The translations under genes were made by a program, and so were the position numbers. A stretch of DNA of 64,000 bases from JAKLIX01 sp964605655. Lineage in GTDB: Bacteria; Bacteroidota; Bacteroidia; Bacteroidales; CAIXZF01. How positions within the stretch are numbered: position 1 is the stretch's first letter; each line of letters starts with the position of its first letter. Location: contig CAZSDK010000003.1 in NCBI GenBank assembly GCA_964605655.1, positions 124,001-188,000 of the forward strand. Reading direction: 5' to 3'. This document shows, in pieces, positions 44,505 to 52,813 of this stretch. The notes below the pieces were generated by a model. It saw only the letters and a program-made list of their open reading frames with translations, searched no databases and was not told the DNA's origin.

Positions 44505-45597
44505 TTATCCCTTGTTGCCAAATTCCATCAGGAAAGCTTTGATAAATTCATTCAGGTCTCCATCCATCACCGATTGCACATCTGAGGTCTCCACGTCGGT
44601 CCTCAGGTCTTTCACCATTTTGTAAGGATGCATGACATAACTCCTGATCTGGGAGCCCCATTCAATTTTCTTCTTGGTACCTTCAATTTTCTCCAGGGCT
44701 TCTTTCTTCTTCCGGAGTTCAATCTCGTAAAGCTGTGATTTAAGCAATTTCATTGCTTTTTCCCTGTTCTGCAGCTGCGACCGGGTTTCCTGGCATTCGA
44801 TCACGATACCTGTGGGGTTATGTTTTAACCGTACTGCAGTTTCTACTTTGTTCACATTTTGTCCTCCCGGACCGCTGGAACGGTAAGTATCCCAGGTGAT
44901 GTCGGAAGGGTTGATCTCGATCTGGATATTATCATCAATTACCGGATAGGCGTAAACGGAAGCAAAAGAAGTGTGCCTCCGGTGGTTGGCATCAAAAGGA
45001 GAAAGCCTCACCAACCTGTGAACGCCGCTTTCACTTTTTAAATAACCATAAGCATAGTCTCCCTCAAATTCCAGTGTGACCGACTTGATCCCGGCTACAT
45101 CCCCTTCCTGGAGATCAATTTCATGAACACGATAATTGTTCCTTTCACCCCATCGAAGGTACATTCTCAGCAACATGGATGCCCAATCCTGGCTTTCCGT
45201 CCCTCCGGCTCCGGAATTAATGGTCAGGATCGCTCCCATCCGGTTCTCCTCCCCACTGAGCATGTTACGGAATTCAAGGTTCTCTACCAGACGCAGAGTG
45301 CTTTTGTATTGGGTTTCCACATCCGCTTCGGTTGCTTCGCCTTCGTTATAAAAATCCTGGATCACCAGCAGGTCGTCAAGGCTTTTTGTTATTTCTCCAT
45401 AAGCCTGGGTCCAGGATTTTTTTTCCTGTATTGCCTTGAGCAGGACTTCGGCTTTTTTCGGATCATCCCAGAAATTCTCTGAATGGGTGATTTGCTCTTC
45501 TGCTGCTATTTGTGATAGTTTCCCATCGATGTCAAAGAAACCTCCTTAAAGCTTCTGCTCTCTCTTTGATGTCCTGGATGGCTTCTAATACGATCAT
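44505..45597 (-). CDS. prfB: Peptide chain release factor 2, made by programmed +1 frameshift
   Basis: The main frame from 45533 to 44505 encodes RF2: SPF tripeptide in VRLSPFDANHRRH (stop recognition) and SGPGGQNVNKVE (GGQ, peptide release). Its N-terminus is missing from that frame. A 21-codon leader starts at ATG 45597 (MIVLEAIQDIKERAEALRRF) and meets an in-frame TGA at 45534-45532. Slipping +1 at CTT TGA C rejoins the leader to the main frame (L then DIDGKLSQIAAEE), giving 363 residues, normal for RF2. AGGAGG stands three bases before CTT, as in E. coli prfB. RF2 reads UGA, so this is the known autoregulatory switch. Lies 22 bases after recX. Confidence 0.95.
45532..45546 (-). promoter_or_regulatory. 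RF2 programmed frameshift element
   Basis: Read on the minus strand: AGGAGG TTT CTT TGA C. An internal Shine-Dalgarno (45546-45541), a three-base gap, the slippery CTT (45537-45535) and the UGA stop followed by C, a weak termination context. This is the classic prfB frameshift site; when RF2 is scarce, ribosomes pause at UGA and shift +1. Confidence 0.95.
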
Positions 45598-45619
45598 ATT
45601 TAATCCTCTTTTAAGTGTC

Positions 45620-46054
45620 TTAAATGATACGGGAAAGGTGCTCTTCGATGAGTTCTTCCTCAAAACCCCGGTTCAGGAGGTAAAGGTACAAGTTTTTTTT
45701 ATGCCGGTTCTGGTCGACCAGGCGCTGAAACATTTCTTTATAAGATTCTTCCGGTATTTCACTGAGCATGCTTTCCGTCATTGCCGCGTCGATGTGATGA
45801 TTTTCAAGGACCTGCCTGACTTTCATTTTCCCCCAGTTCTTTTGAAATAGACTGGTGTCGATCAGTTGTCTCGTAAACCTGGCATCATCGAGGAATCCCT
45901 CCTCTCTCAACAATCTCAGGTAAGACCCGGCATCCACGCGCGATATCTTCATTCGGATCAGTTTCTCCTCTGTCTCCCAGGCACTCCTCTCTCTTGCCGA
46001 ACAGAACAATTGTATGCTTCTCAGAATTTTCTTTTCGGGCTCGTAATCAGTCAT
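45620..46054 (-). CDS. recX: RecX regulatory protein
   Basis: 144 residues of tandem three-helix motifs: ARERSAWETEEKLI, LREEGFLDDARFTRQLID, NWGKMKVRQVLENHHID, LLNRGFEEELIEEHL. Matches RecX, which binds RecA filaments and limits their growth. recA is not nearby. First gene of the minus-strand run recX-prfB-fumC-regulator-hpt; divergent from the FISUMP gene. Confidence 0.85.
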   Translation of the reverse strand: MTDYEPEKKILRSIQLFCSARERSAWETEEKLIRMKISRVDAGSYLRLLREEGFLDDARFTRQLIDTSLFQKNWGKMKVRQVLENHHIDAAMTESMLSEIPEESYKEMFQRLVDQNRHKKNLYLYLLNRGFEEELIEEHLSRII

Positions 46055-46146
46055 GGAGGGTTGTTGTTATGATGACGAATGTAAACAATTTTGTTAGGAT
46101 CCTGTTAATGTCAATAAGTTTAAGTGACAAACCGTTTCATCTGCAT

Positions 46147-46154
46147 TACCTTTG
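46147..46154 (+). promoter_or_regulatory. Promoter -7 box for the FISUMP protein gene
   Basis: TACCTTTG, exact TAnnTTTG, 25 bases before ATG 46179. An in-frame TTG at 46152 lies inside this box, which rules it out as start and supports 46179. Confidence 0.5.
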
Positions 46155-46178
46155 CACAAATTAAGGTGCCTTTTTATT

Positions 46179-47282
46179 ATGAAGATTCAAATACTGGCAT
46201 TCATTACCGGGCTTTTATTGCTGACACACCCACTTGCCGCTCAATACCAGATCAGCGGAAACGTGAGATACGACAATGACGTACTGACCTATCTCGACAG
46301 TGTAACGGTGGTCCTCAAACAGGGATCAAGTATCATAAGCCAGGTGTCTACTAATGATTATGGTCATTATGTATTTACCGGGATCCCGGCCGGCACCTAT
46401 ACCCTTACCGGCTATACCAATAAGATCTGGGGAGGATGCAACAGTACGGATGCGGTTGCCATTCTGAAACACTTCGTTAACCTGGCTCCTCTGACCGATA
46501 TACGGCTTCTGGCAGCCAATGTCGATAATTCAGCTGCCGTGAACACTATGGATGCCCTCATGGTCAGCCAGCGTTACATTCAGCTTCTTGATTCCTTTCC
46601 GGCAGGCAACTGGGTGTTTCAGACCAGGACCCTGACTCTCGACGGAAACAGAAATAATTTTACTCTTTTGGCGACCTGTTGCGGCGATGTTAATGCCTCT
46701 TTTACGCCACCCGTTCATTTCACCTGCGGAGACACTTTCACTGATTCCAGGGATAGTCAGACCTACACTACCATCTTAATTGGAGAACAGTGTTGGATGT
46801 CGAAAAATATGAATATTGGAACCTTTATTTATGGTGTTGGTAATCAGACTAATAATCAGGTAATTGAAAAATTCTGTTATCAGAATAATACGACCAATTG
46901 TGCCAACTACGGCGGGCTTTATCAATGGAATGAAATGATGCAGTACGACACCACACCCGGTGGCCAGGGGATATGCCCCGCCGAATGGCATATTCCGACT
47001 GACACAGAATGGGATACTTTGATTTATGGACTGGGTGGTTATAGTCAGGCGGGTACCCAGCTCAAAGTCGGTGGCAGTTCAGGGTTTAACGGACTGTTGG
47101 CTGGTTGGGTGTTCAGCTGTCAGAAGTTCAGACAACTGACCATACAGGGATTCTTCTGGAGTTCAAGCAATTATTACACTCTTTACGGCTACGATCGCAT
47201 TCTTACCTGGAATTCTCCGGGGGTTTCAAGGGTATATACCAGCGTTGACGACGGTTTGTCGGTCAGATGCCTGAAAGACTGA
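46179..47282 (+). CDS. Secreted protein with FISUMP domain
   Basis: 367 residues from ATG 46179. Signal peptide (MKIQILAFITGLLLLTHPLA). Residues about 25-90 look like a carboxypeptidase-regulatory/SdrD B-like fold (GHYVFTGIPAGTYTLTGYT); 90-150 is dockerin-like (STDAVAILKHFV, NTMDALMVSQRYI); the rest is a Fibrobacter succinogenes major paralogous (FISUMP) domain: DSQTYTTILIGEQCWMSKNM, NYGGLYQWNEMM, CPAEWHIPTDTEWDTL, GLSVRCLKD. No T9SS sorting tail, unlike many surface proteins in this phylum. Ligand or substrate unknown. Overlaps tilS convergently by 20 bases. Confidence 0.82.
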   Translation: MKIQILAFITGLLLLTHPLAAQYQISGNVRYDNDVLTYLDSVTVVLKQGSSIISQVSTNDYGHYVFTGIPAGTYTLTGYTNKIWGGCNSTDAVAILKHFVNLAPLTDIRLLAANVDNSAAVNTMDALMVSQRYIQLLDSFPAGNWVFQTRTLTLDGNRNNFTLLATCCGDVNASFTPPVHFTCGDTFTDSRDSQTYTTILIGEQCWMSKNMNIGTFIYGVGNQTNNQVIEKFCYQNNTTNCANYGGLYQWNEMMQYDTTPGGQGICPAEWHIPTDTEWDTLIYGLGGYSQAGTQLKVGGSSGFNGLLAGWVFSCQKFRQLTIQGFFWSSSNYYTLYGYDRILTWNSPGVSRVYTSVDDGLSVRCLKD

Positions 47283-48615
47283 TCAGGCAATAATTTTGAG
47301 TGGAGGGTCTGATCCTGAAATAATGACTGATGCGATGGCCCACCACCCAAATAATCTTCTCTCCCTGGCACAGTACCAGGGTTTCCTCTTTTTGAAATAT
47401 TGACAACCTGAGGTCAGTAAGGAAATCACTCAGCTTCTTTTTGCCACTCATTCCCAGTGGCGTGAACCGGTCTCCTTTATCCCATCTTCTGAGAGTAAGA
47501 GGGAACTTTACACGGTCCAGATCAAGAAAAGCCTTTCGTGGATCAGGATTAATGTAGAATTGGCTGTCAACCTTGCCTTTTTGAATAGTCAGCTTCGTAC
47601 CATAGATCCTTGAGGAGAAAGTGAAATGGTCTCCTCTGTCTTTCAGTATGACTGCTTTATGCGGCATCCCGCTTTTTTTTTGTGTTATCAGAAGGGTGTC
47701 CCGGTCTTTCACCAGACGGTGTGTTTTTGAAGCAAAACGTTTTCCTGACTGATCTTGTAAATTTTCAACGATCTGTTTAATCTGATCCTGATGGAAACCC
47801 AGTGGTTCCAAAATGCTGGTTAATACCAGATCACGCTGTGGTTCAGCCAGAAGTACCTGGATTGACAAGGTGACTGGTTCCTTGTCATCCAGGGTAAGTT
47901 GTATTGCCTTCTGCTTTAGCGTTTCTGACAACAGTCGGGACTCATCACTGATCCGTTGCATATTTCTTAACATCACCGGATATAAACTTTGTTGGATGTC
48001 GCGCAACACGGGAATGACCAGGTGTCTGATCTGATTTCTCAGGTAGTAATCGCCATCATTGCTTGTGTCATTTCTAAAACGGATCTTCTTATCCTGTGCA
48101 TATTCAAAGATCTCCTGTCGTGTAAAAGCCAGGAGGGGTTTGATGAGATATTCAGTCGAGGGTTCCATTCCTTTGAGCCCTTTGATTCCAGTGCCGCGCA
48201 AAAGGTTGATAAAGAAGGTTTCTATCTGGTCATCGAGGTGGTGGGCGGTGGCGACTTTTGTAAATTTCCCATCCCGGTGTAATTCCCCGAACCACTGGTA
48301 ACGAAGTTCTCTGGCTGCCATCTGGATGGAAAGCTTGTGTTTCCTGGCATAACCCATGGTATCGAATTCTTTCAGAAAGAAGGGCAGACCACAGGACTGT
48401 GCGGTTTCCCCGACAAACCGGGCATCGGCCTCTGATTCTTCACCTCTGAGGCGGAAATTGCAATGGGCTATCGCAACCTGGAAATGGCACTCAAGGTAGA
48501 GAGAAAGCATAGCCATGGAGTCCATTCCGCCGCTGACAGCCAGAAGGGTTTGCTGGCCTGGCTCATGCAGATGATGGGATTGGATATAATGAAGAAACCG
48601 TTCTGTCAGGATCAT
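47263..48615 (-). CDS. tilS: tRNA(Ile)-lysidine synthetase
   Basis: 450 residues. PP-loop LLAVSGGMDSMAML at the N-terminus, HCNFRLRGEESEADA, ATAHHLDDQIETFFINLLRGTG, and a C-terminal TilS domain (RRWDKGDRFTPLGM, KKLSDFLTDLRL). Makes lysidine at C34 of the tRNA-Ile that reads AUA. Lies 57 bases after korB on the same strand, probably in the korAB-tilS transcript. Confidence 0.95.
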   Translation of the reverse strand: MILTERFLHYIQSHHLHEPGQQTLLAVSGGMDSMAMLSLYLECHFQVAIAHCNFRLRGEESEADARFVGETAQSCGLPFFLKEFDTMGYARKHKLSIQMAARELRYQWFGELHRDGKFTKVATAHHLDDQIETFFINLLRGTGIKGLKGMEPSTEYLIKPLLAFTRQEIFEYAQDKKIRFRNDTSNDGDYYLRNQIRHLVIPVLRDIQQSLYPVMLRNMQRISDESRLLSETLKQKAIQLTLDDKEPVTLSIQVLLAEPQRDLVLTSILEPLGFHQDQIKQIVENLQDQSGKRFASKTHRLVKDRDTLLITQKKSGMPHKAVILKDRGDHFTFSSRIYGTKLTIQKGKVDSQFYINPDPRKAFLDLDRVKFPLTLRRWDKGDRFTPLGMSGKKKLSDFLTDLRLSIFQKEETLVLCQGEKIIWVVGHRISHYFRIRPSTQNYCLISLSGI

Positions 48616-48672
48616 TGGAATGAAACCGTATCCTCTATGACTGAAGGCAGGCAGCGGATCAACTAATATTTA

Positions 48673-49716
48673 TCAGATTTCCCAGGTTTCGCCACTGTTG
48701 AGGAGATCGTCCATACATTTGATATTGGAATTCTCCTTTTGATAATTGATCTGTTCAACCACCATGTCATCATAGGTGGGATACATGGCCGAACGTATCA
48801 CGCCGAGGGCAACGGGGAAATGAGGAGGAGCCATCTTTGCGAGCATCAGATGGAGCCCCGGATCCTGCATATACTGATCATGGACCAGAATATCATTTTC
48901 AGTAACTCCATTCTCACCGATGGTAACCACTTTGAGGTGGTTATCCTGGAAGAGGATGCCTTTATTCTTATCCTTTCCAAAGATCATTGGTTCCCCGTTT
49001 TTCAGTATAAGCTGAAAATCGTCTTTCAATTCCTTTGCAGTAACCTGATTATGAGCGCCATCAGCGAATATAATGCAGTTTTGTAGAATCTCAATCAGGG
49101 AGGTGCCGTCGTGCTTGGCTGCTTCGAACATGATCTCGGTCATGAGTTTGGGATTGGTATCCACTGCCCTGGCAAAGAAGGTACCCTGGGCGCCCATAAC
49201 CAGTTCACCAACATTAAACGGGTGCTCAATGGTTCCCTGGGGAGACGTTTTTGTCACCATGCCCATGGGAGTAGTCGGGGAATATTGACCTTTTGTCAGT
49301 CCGTAGATCTGGTTATTGAACAGGATAATATTAAGGTCGATATTTCTGCGAATGATATGGATAAAATGATTTCCGCCGATAGCCAGGGAGTCACCGTCGC
49401 CGGTTGCTACCCATACACTGAGATGGGGGTTGGCGATCTTGACACCGGAAGCAATGGCATTAGCCCTTCCGTGAATCCCGTGGATACCATAGGTATTCAC
49501 ATAATATGGGAAACGGGAGGAACAGCCAATTCCGGAAACCATCATAAAGTTCTCCTTTTTGTAACCGATCTTCGGGAAGACATTGGCCACGGATGAAAGA
49601 ATGGCGTGGGCACCACAACCGGGGCACCATTTCACCATTTGGTCGCTGACGAAGTCCTGCTTGGTCAGTTCCACTGAAGAACGTTCAACTGTTGTATTTT
49701 CATTGCGTTCGAACAT
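48673..49716 (-). CDS. korB: 2-oxoacid:ferredoxin oxidoreductase beta subunit (KorB-like)
   Basis: 347 residues. TPP-binding part of KOR: WCPGCGAHAILSSV, VSGIGCSSRFPYYVNTYGIH, ATGDGDSLAIGGNHFIHI (GDG motif), FNNQIYGLTKGQYSPT. With KorA it makes succinyl-CoA from 2-oxoglutarate with reduction of ferredoxin, or the reverse. The 2-oxoglutarate preference is inferred from KorAB-type architecture (fused gamma-alpha plus beta). korA ends three bases before its start. Confidence 0.93.
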   Translation of the reverse strand: MFERNENTTVERSSVELTKQDFVSDQMVKWCPGCGAHAILSSVANVFPKIGYKKENFMMVSGIGCSSRFPYYVNTYGIHGIHGRANAIASGVKIANPHLSVWVATGDGDSLAIGGNHFIHIIRRNIDLNIILFNNQIYGLTKGQYSPTTPMGMVTKTSPQGTIEHPFNVGELVMGAQGTFFARAVDTNPKLMTEIMFEAAKHDGTSLIEILQNCIIFADGAHNQVTAKELKDDFQLILKNGEPMIFGKDKNKGILFQDNHLKVVTIGENGVTENDILVHDQYMQDPGLHLMLAKMAPPHFPVALGVIRSAMYPTYDDMVVEQINYQKENSNIKCMDDLLNSGETWEI

Positions 49717-49719
49717 AGC

Positions 49720-51570
49720 TTATGCCTCCTGTAAAATTTGATTAAACTTATCGGTTAACTCGTTTACGACAAAGGGTAGCCCTTGTACTTTGTTGTATTG
49801 CATATATTTAAACTCCGGTTGTATCATTCTGAGGTAATGGATCAATTGGCCGGAGTTCAATTCGCATACGATGATTTTTTTAAATCCTCCGAAAACCTTT
49901 GCGGTATTTTTTGGCAGTGGCATGATGTGATGGAAATGCGCCTGGCTGATTTTCTTTCCCTGAGCCCGGAGTTCGTCAACAGCGTATTGTACAGCACCTT
50001 TGGTACTTCCCCAGCTAACAACAAGCAGGTCGCCTTCTGGATCACCATATATATCTTGTTCGGGGATGAAATCTGCGACTTTTTCGACTTTCTTGGCACG
50101 AAGATCGGTCATCAGCTGGTGATTGAGAGGATCGGAAGACACCACTCCGGTGATGTTTTCTTTTTCGAGTCCGCCCACCCGGTGTCTCAGACCTTCTGTA
50201 CCGGGGATGGCCCAATCTCTGGCCAGGGTTTCAGGGTTTCTGCGGAAAGGTTTAAAATCCGGGTCATTAGGTTTGGCAAGGGGTGGTTTAATAGCCGGCA
50301 TATCTTTCATCCTGGGTATTTTAAACAATTCCGAACCGAATCCGATGGCTCCTTCAGAAAGCAATATCACCGGGGTCATATGTTCCATAGCGAGTTTGGC
50401 AGCCTCAAATGCCTTGTAAAAGGCGTCGGCAGGGCTCGAAGCGGAGATGATGATTACCGGGCATTCCCCATTTCTTCCGAAAAGTGCCTGCAGGAGGTCC
50501 GATTGTTCAGATTTGGTAGGTAGTCCGGTGGAGGGACCGCCGCGCTGCACATCCACGATCACCAGGGGCAGTTCGGTCATGACAGCCAGGCCGATGGCCT
50601 CACTTTTCAAAGAGAGGCCGGGGCCAGAAGTGGTGGTAATGGCAAGGGATCCGGTATAGGAGGCACCGATAGCTGAACAGATACCGGCGATCTCATCTTC
50701 TGCCTGGAATACCTTAACACCCAACGATTTGTGTTTGGCCAGCTCCATTAAGATTTCGGTGGCCGGGGTGATGGGGTAGGATCCAAGGAAGAGGGGGCGT
50801 CCTGATTTTTCAGAGGCTGCGATGAAACCCCAGGCAACAGCCGTATTCCCGGTAATGTTGCGGTATCTCCCCTTTTCCATCTTTGCCTTGGGGATGGTAT
50901 AGGTAGAGGTAATGACCTCGATGGTGTCTGCATAATTATATCCGGCCTGCAGCACCGTTTTGTTCATTTTAATGATTTCAGGTTTTTTCCTGAATTTGAT
51001 ATCGAAAAAGGCAAAAGTGTTGTTCAGGGGTTTATTAAACATATAATATAAGATCCCCAAAGCAAACACGTTTTTGCTTTTGTCGGCAGTTTTATTATCG
51101 ATGCCTATATCTTTAACGGCATCCCTGGTCATGGTGGTAAGAGGTGCTTTGATCAGCTGGTAAGCTTCCAGGCTGCCGTCTTCGAGCGGATTGGATTGAT
51201 AACCTGATTTTTCAATGGCAGCTGTATCGAAAGTATCGGTATCCACGATGATGGAGGCCCCTTTCTTTACCCATTTGAGGTTGGATTTCAAGGATGCCGG
51301 GTTCATGGCGACCAGTACGTCGCAATAATCACCGGTGGTCAGAATTTTCTTTTTCCCGATGTGCACCTGGAACCCTGAAACACCTGCTACAGTGTTATGC
51401 GGGGCGCGGATTTCTGCCGGGAAGTCAGGGAAAGTCGCCAGATCATTGCCGTCAAGAGCAGCCGTCTCTGAGAAGAGAGTGCCAATGAGTTGCATGCCGT
51501 CGCCTGAATCACCTACAAATTTGACAACTACGTCATCCAGGTCGACTACTTGCTTGGATTTTTTAGCCAT
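49720..51570 (-). CDS. korA: 2-oxoacid:ferredoxin oxidoreductase alpha subunit with fused gamma domain (KorA-like)
   Basis: 616 residues. N-terminal gamma domain (about 1-200): KFVGDSGDGMQLIGTLFSE, RAPHNTVAGVSGFQVHIG. Then the alpha pyrimidine-binding part: GSYPITPATEILMELAKH, FQAEDEIAGICSAIGASYTG, TTTSGPGLSLKSEAIGLA, VDVQRGGPSTGLPTKSEQ; and a C-terminal transketolase-like domain. Typical KorA of Bacteroidota. First gene of korA-korB-tilS, with a TACCTTTG box just upstream. Confidence 0.94.
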   Translation of the reverse strand: MAKKSKQVVDLDDVVVKFVGDSGDGMQLIGTLFSETAALDGNDLATFPDFPAEIRAPHNTVAGVSGFQVHIGKKKILTTGDYCDVLVAMNPASLKSNLKWVKKGASIIVDTDTFDTAAIEKSGYQSNPLEDGSLEAYQLIKAPLTTMTRDAVKDIGIDNKTADKSKNVFALGILYYMFNKPLNNTFAFFDIKFRKKPEIIKMNKTVLQAGYNYADTIEVITSTYTIPKAKMEKGRYRNITGNTAVAWGFIAASEKSGRPLFLGSYPITPATEILMELAKHKSLGVKVFQAEDEIAGICSAIGASYTGSLAITTTSGPGLSLKSEAIGLAVMTELPLVIVDVQRGGPSTGLPTKSEQSDLLQALFGRNGECPVIIISASSPADAFYKAFEAAKLAMEHMTPVILLSEGAIGFGSELFKIPRMKDMPAIKPPLAKPNDPDFKPFRRNPETLARDWAIPGTEGLRHRVGGLEKENITGVVSSDPLNHQLMTDLRAKKVEKVADFIPEQDIYGDPEGDLLVVSWGSTKGAVQYAVDELRAQGKKISQAHFHHIMPLPKNTAKVFGGFKKIIVCELNSGQLIHYLRMIQPEFKYMQYNKVQGLPFVVNELTDKFNQILQEA

Positions 51571-51596
51571 AATAGTTGAATTTTATAATAATGGTG

Positions 51597-51604
51597 CAAA
51601 GGTA
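51597..51604 (-). promoter_or_regulatory. Promoter -7 box for korAB
   Basis: On the minus strand TACCTTTG, exact TAnnTTTG, 26 bases before the korA ATG. No clear -33 TTTG at the usual gap. Confidence 0.5.
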
Positions 51605-51773
51605 GCGGTTTTGATCGAACCCTTATGAAAAGGCTTAAGTTTTTTATCGTGAATTCCGGAAAAGAATGGATTCCCTGTTGAGATAGTAGCTGGTAAAATG
51701 TCATTTAAATGATGCCCCATTTATTAATTTGAAATAATATTAATAAAATCGTATCATTAGTTAAAAAATGAAT

Positions 51774-51781
51774 TAATTTTG
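51774..51781 (+). promoter_or_regulatory. Promoter -7 box for the KPGPKPK-repeat gene
   Basis: TAATTTTG, fits TAnnTTTG, 24 bases before ATG 51806, in a strongly AT-rich stretch. No -33 TTTG at the expected gap. A 12-base palindrome (51701-51712) lies upstream. Confidence 0.4.
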
Positions 51782-51805
51782 TAAATTATTTTTAAATTAA
51801 ATACA

Positions 51806-52708
51806 ATGATCAATCTGAATTTCACAGAAAAGGAATTGGATACTTTATCAGAGTACTTCCAGTCTGAGCTATATAAAACCGAGCAGAAGCTTGAAAGCAT
51901 CAGGGGGATACTCGGAAAGATCGGAAAAAGATCCGAGAAAATTCACAAAGGGGAGAAAAAGGAGAAAAAGAGAATTCAAAAAAAAGAATTGGAATTGGCT
52001 TTGGTGAATCTAACGAAAGAAAGAAAGAAACCCGGAAGGAAACCCAAGGCATTACTTGAAAATCCTGAAATCAAGGTACGTAAAAAACCAGGTCCGAAAC
52101 CGAAAATTAAAGAAGAAATTCCCCTTGTAAAAGAAAGAAAGAAACCGGGTCCTAAACCAAAAGCTAAGCTAGAGATTCCAGTAATTAAGGAGAGGAAAAA
52201 GCCGGGCCCCAAGCCAAAAGTAAAAGCGGAAGTTCCTGTCATTAAGGAAAGAAAGAAACCGGGCCCCAAGCCAAAAGTAAAATCTGAGATCCCGGTAATT
52301 AAGGAAAGGAAAAAACCAGGTCCCAAGCCAAAAATAAGAACTGAAATTCCGGTCCTTAAAGAAAGAAAAAAACCAGGTCCCAAGCCCAAAATCAAACCAG
52401 CAGTCGCCGCATTAAAGGAGAAAAAGAAACCCGGGAGAAAACCTGAATCAAAGTCAAGGCTGCCTAAGATCCCCTGGGGCGACTGGATCATGGCCGTGCT
52501 TCGTGACCATGAGGACAACCTTACCTCACAGCAGATCAACCAGGCCATCGCAGGCAGGCTCAAACTGAACGACCAGGAACTACAATCGGTTGAAAAGAGG
52601 ATGGATGATTACAGACAACGCCTCCTCAAGTCAGGTCGTATCCTATTCATGGAAGGCCAGGAAGGGGAAGAAGGGAAATATGCCTTGAAAATAAAAAGAA
52701 AAGATTGA
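51806..52708 (+). CDS. Basic KPGPKPK-repeat protein (AT-hook-like), unknown function
   Basis: 300 residues, no signal peptide, very rich in Lys and Pro. Three parts: (1) residues 1-70, helical and probably coiled coil (NFTEKELDTLSEYFQSELYK) with a Lys-rich end; (2) residues 71-222, eight tandem 19-residue units of the form KERKKPGPKPKxKxEIPVI, the first and last with GRKP and the six inner ones with GPKP; (3) residues 223-300, a folded domain that looks like a small winged helix (LTSQQINQAIAGRLKLND, LKSGRILFMEGQ, KYALKIKRK). The repeats recall AT-hooks (core RGRP in PGRKPK-like form) and histone H1/HMG tails, so minor-groove DNA binding is a reasonable guess. Stands alone between korA and the ferredoxin gene. 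I do not recognise a named family. Confidence 0.75.
   Translation: MINLNFTEKELDTLSEYFQSELYKTEQKLESIRGILGKIGKRSEKIHKGEKKEKKRIQKKELELALVNLTKERKKPGRKPKALLENPEIKVRKKPGPKPKIKEEIPLVKERKKPGPKPKAKLEIPVIKERKKPGPKPKVKAEVPVIKERKKPGPKPKVKSEIPVIKERKKPGPKPKIRTEIPVLKERKKPGPKPKIKPAVAALKEKKKPGRKPESKSRLPKIPWGDWIMAVLRDHEDNLTSQQINQAIAGRLKLNDQELQSVEKRMDDYRQRLLKSGRILFMEGQEGEEGKYALKIKRKD
52016..52471 (+). repeat. Eight tandem 57-base coding repeats
   Basis: In-frame 57-base units (19 codons each) encode the KPGPKPK array. Inner units are the most alike (CCAAGCCAAAAGTAAAA-type text recurs); the outer two have diverged. Codons vary between units (for example CCGGGCCCC, CCAGGTCCC, CCGGGTCCT), so the protein repeat is kept while the DNA has drifted. 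Confidence 0.9.
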
Positions 52709-52775
52709 TATATTTTTCTGACAATTTAGAAAGGTTAAAAATTTACAAGAAAAGTTTCCTGACTGATATTATCTG

Positions 52776-52783
52776 TATCTTTG
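52776..52783 (+). promoter_or_regulatory. Promoter -7 box for ferredoxin
   Basis: TATCTTTG, exact TAnnTTTG, 30 bases before the ferredoxin ATG at 52814. A TTTC at 52755-52758 is a poor -33 candidate (17-base gap). Confidence 0.5.
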
Positions 52784-52813
52784 CACTGAATAAATCTTTC
52801 AAATTATTTTGAT

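Noticed and set aside
45366..45597. prfB as a frameshifted pseudogene or a short gene starting at 45365
   Set aside because: The break falls exactly at CTT TGA C with AGGAGG three bases before it, and a good ATG leader joins in the +1 frame. That is programmed recoding, not damage.
46152..46178. TTG start for the FISUMP protein
   Set aside because: It overlaps the -7 promoter box; ATG 46179 begins a normal signal peptide.
51605..51630. tRNA T-arm-like GGGTTCGATC on the minus strand
   Set aside because: No matching acceptor, D or anticodon stems are found in the surrounding bases; it is promoter-upstream DNA of korA.
52016..52471. CRISPR array (regular repeats)
   Set aside because: The repeats are contiguous 57-base coding units in frame with no unique spacers and no cas genes nearby.
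51976..52563. Minus-strand 195-codon open frame rich in GLGPGFFLSL repeats
   Set aside because: It is the antisense shadow of the tandem KPGPKPK repeats; the 57-base unit keeps it free of stops. No start context, and the plus strand has folded ends and a promoter box.
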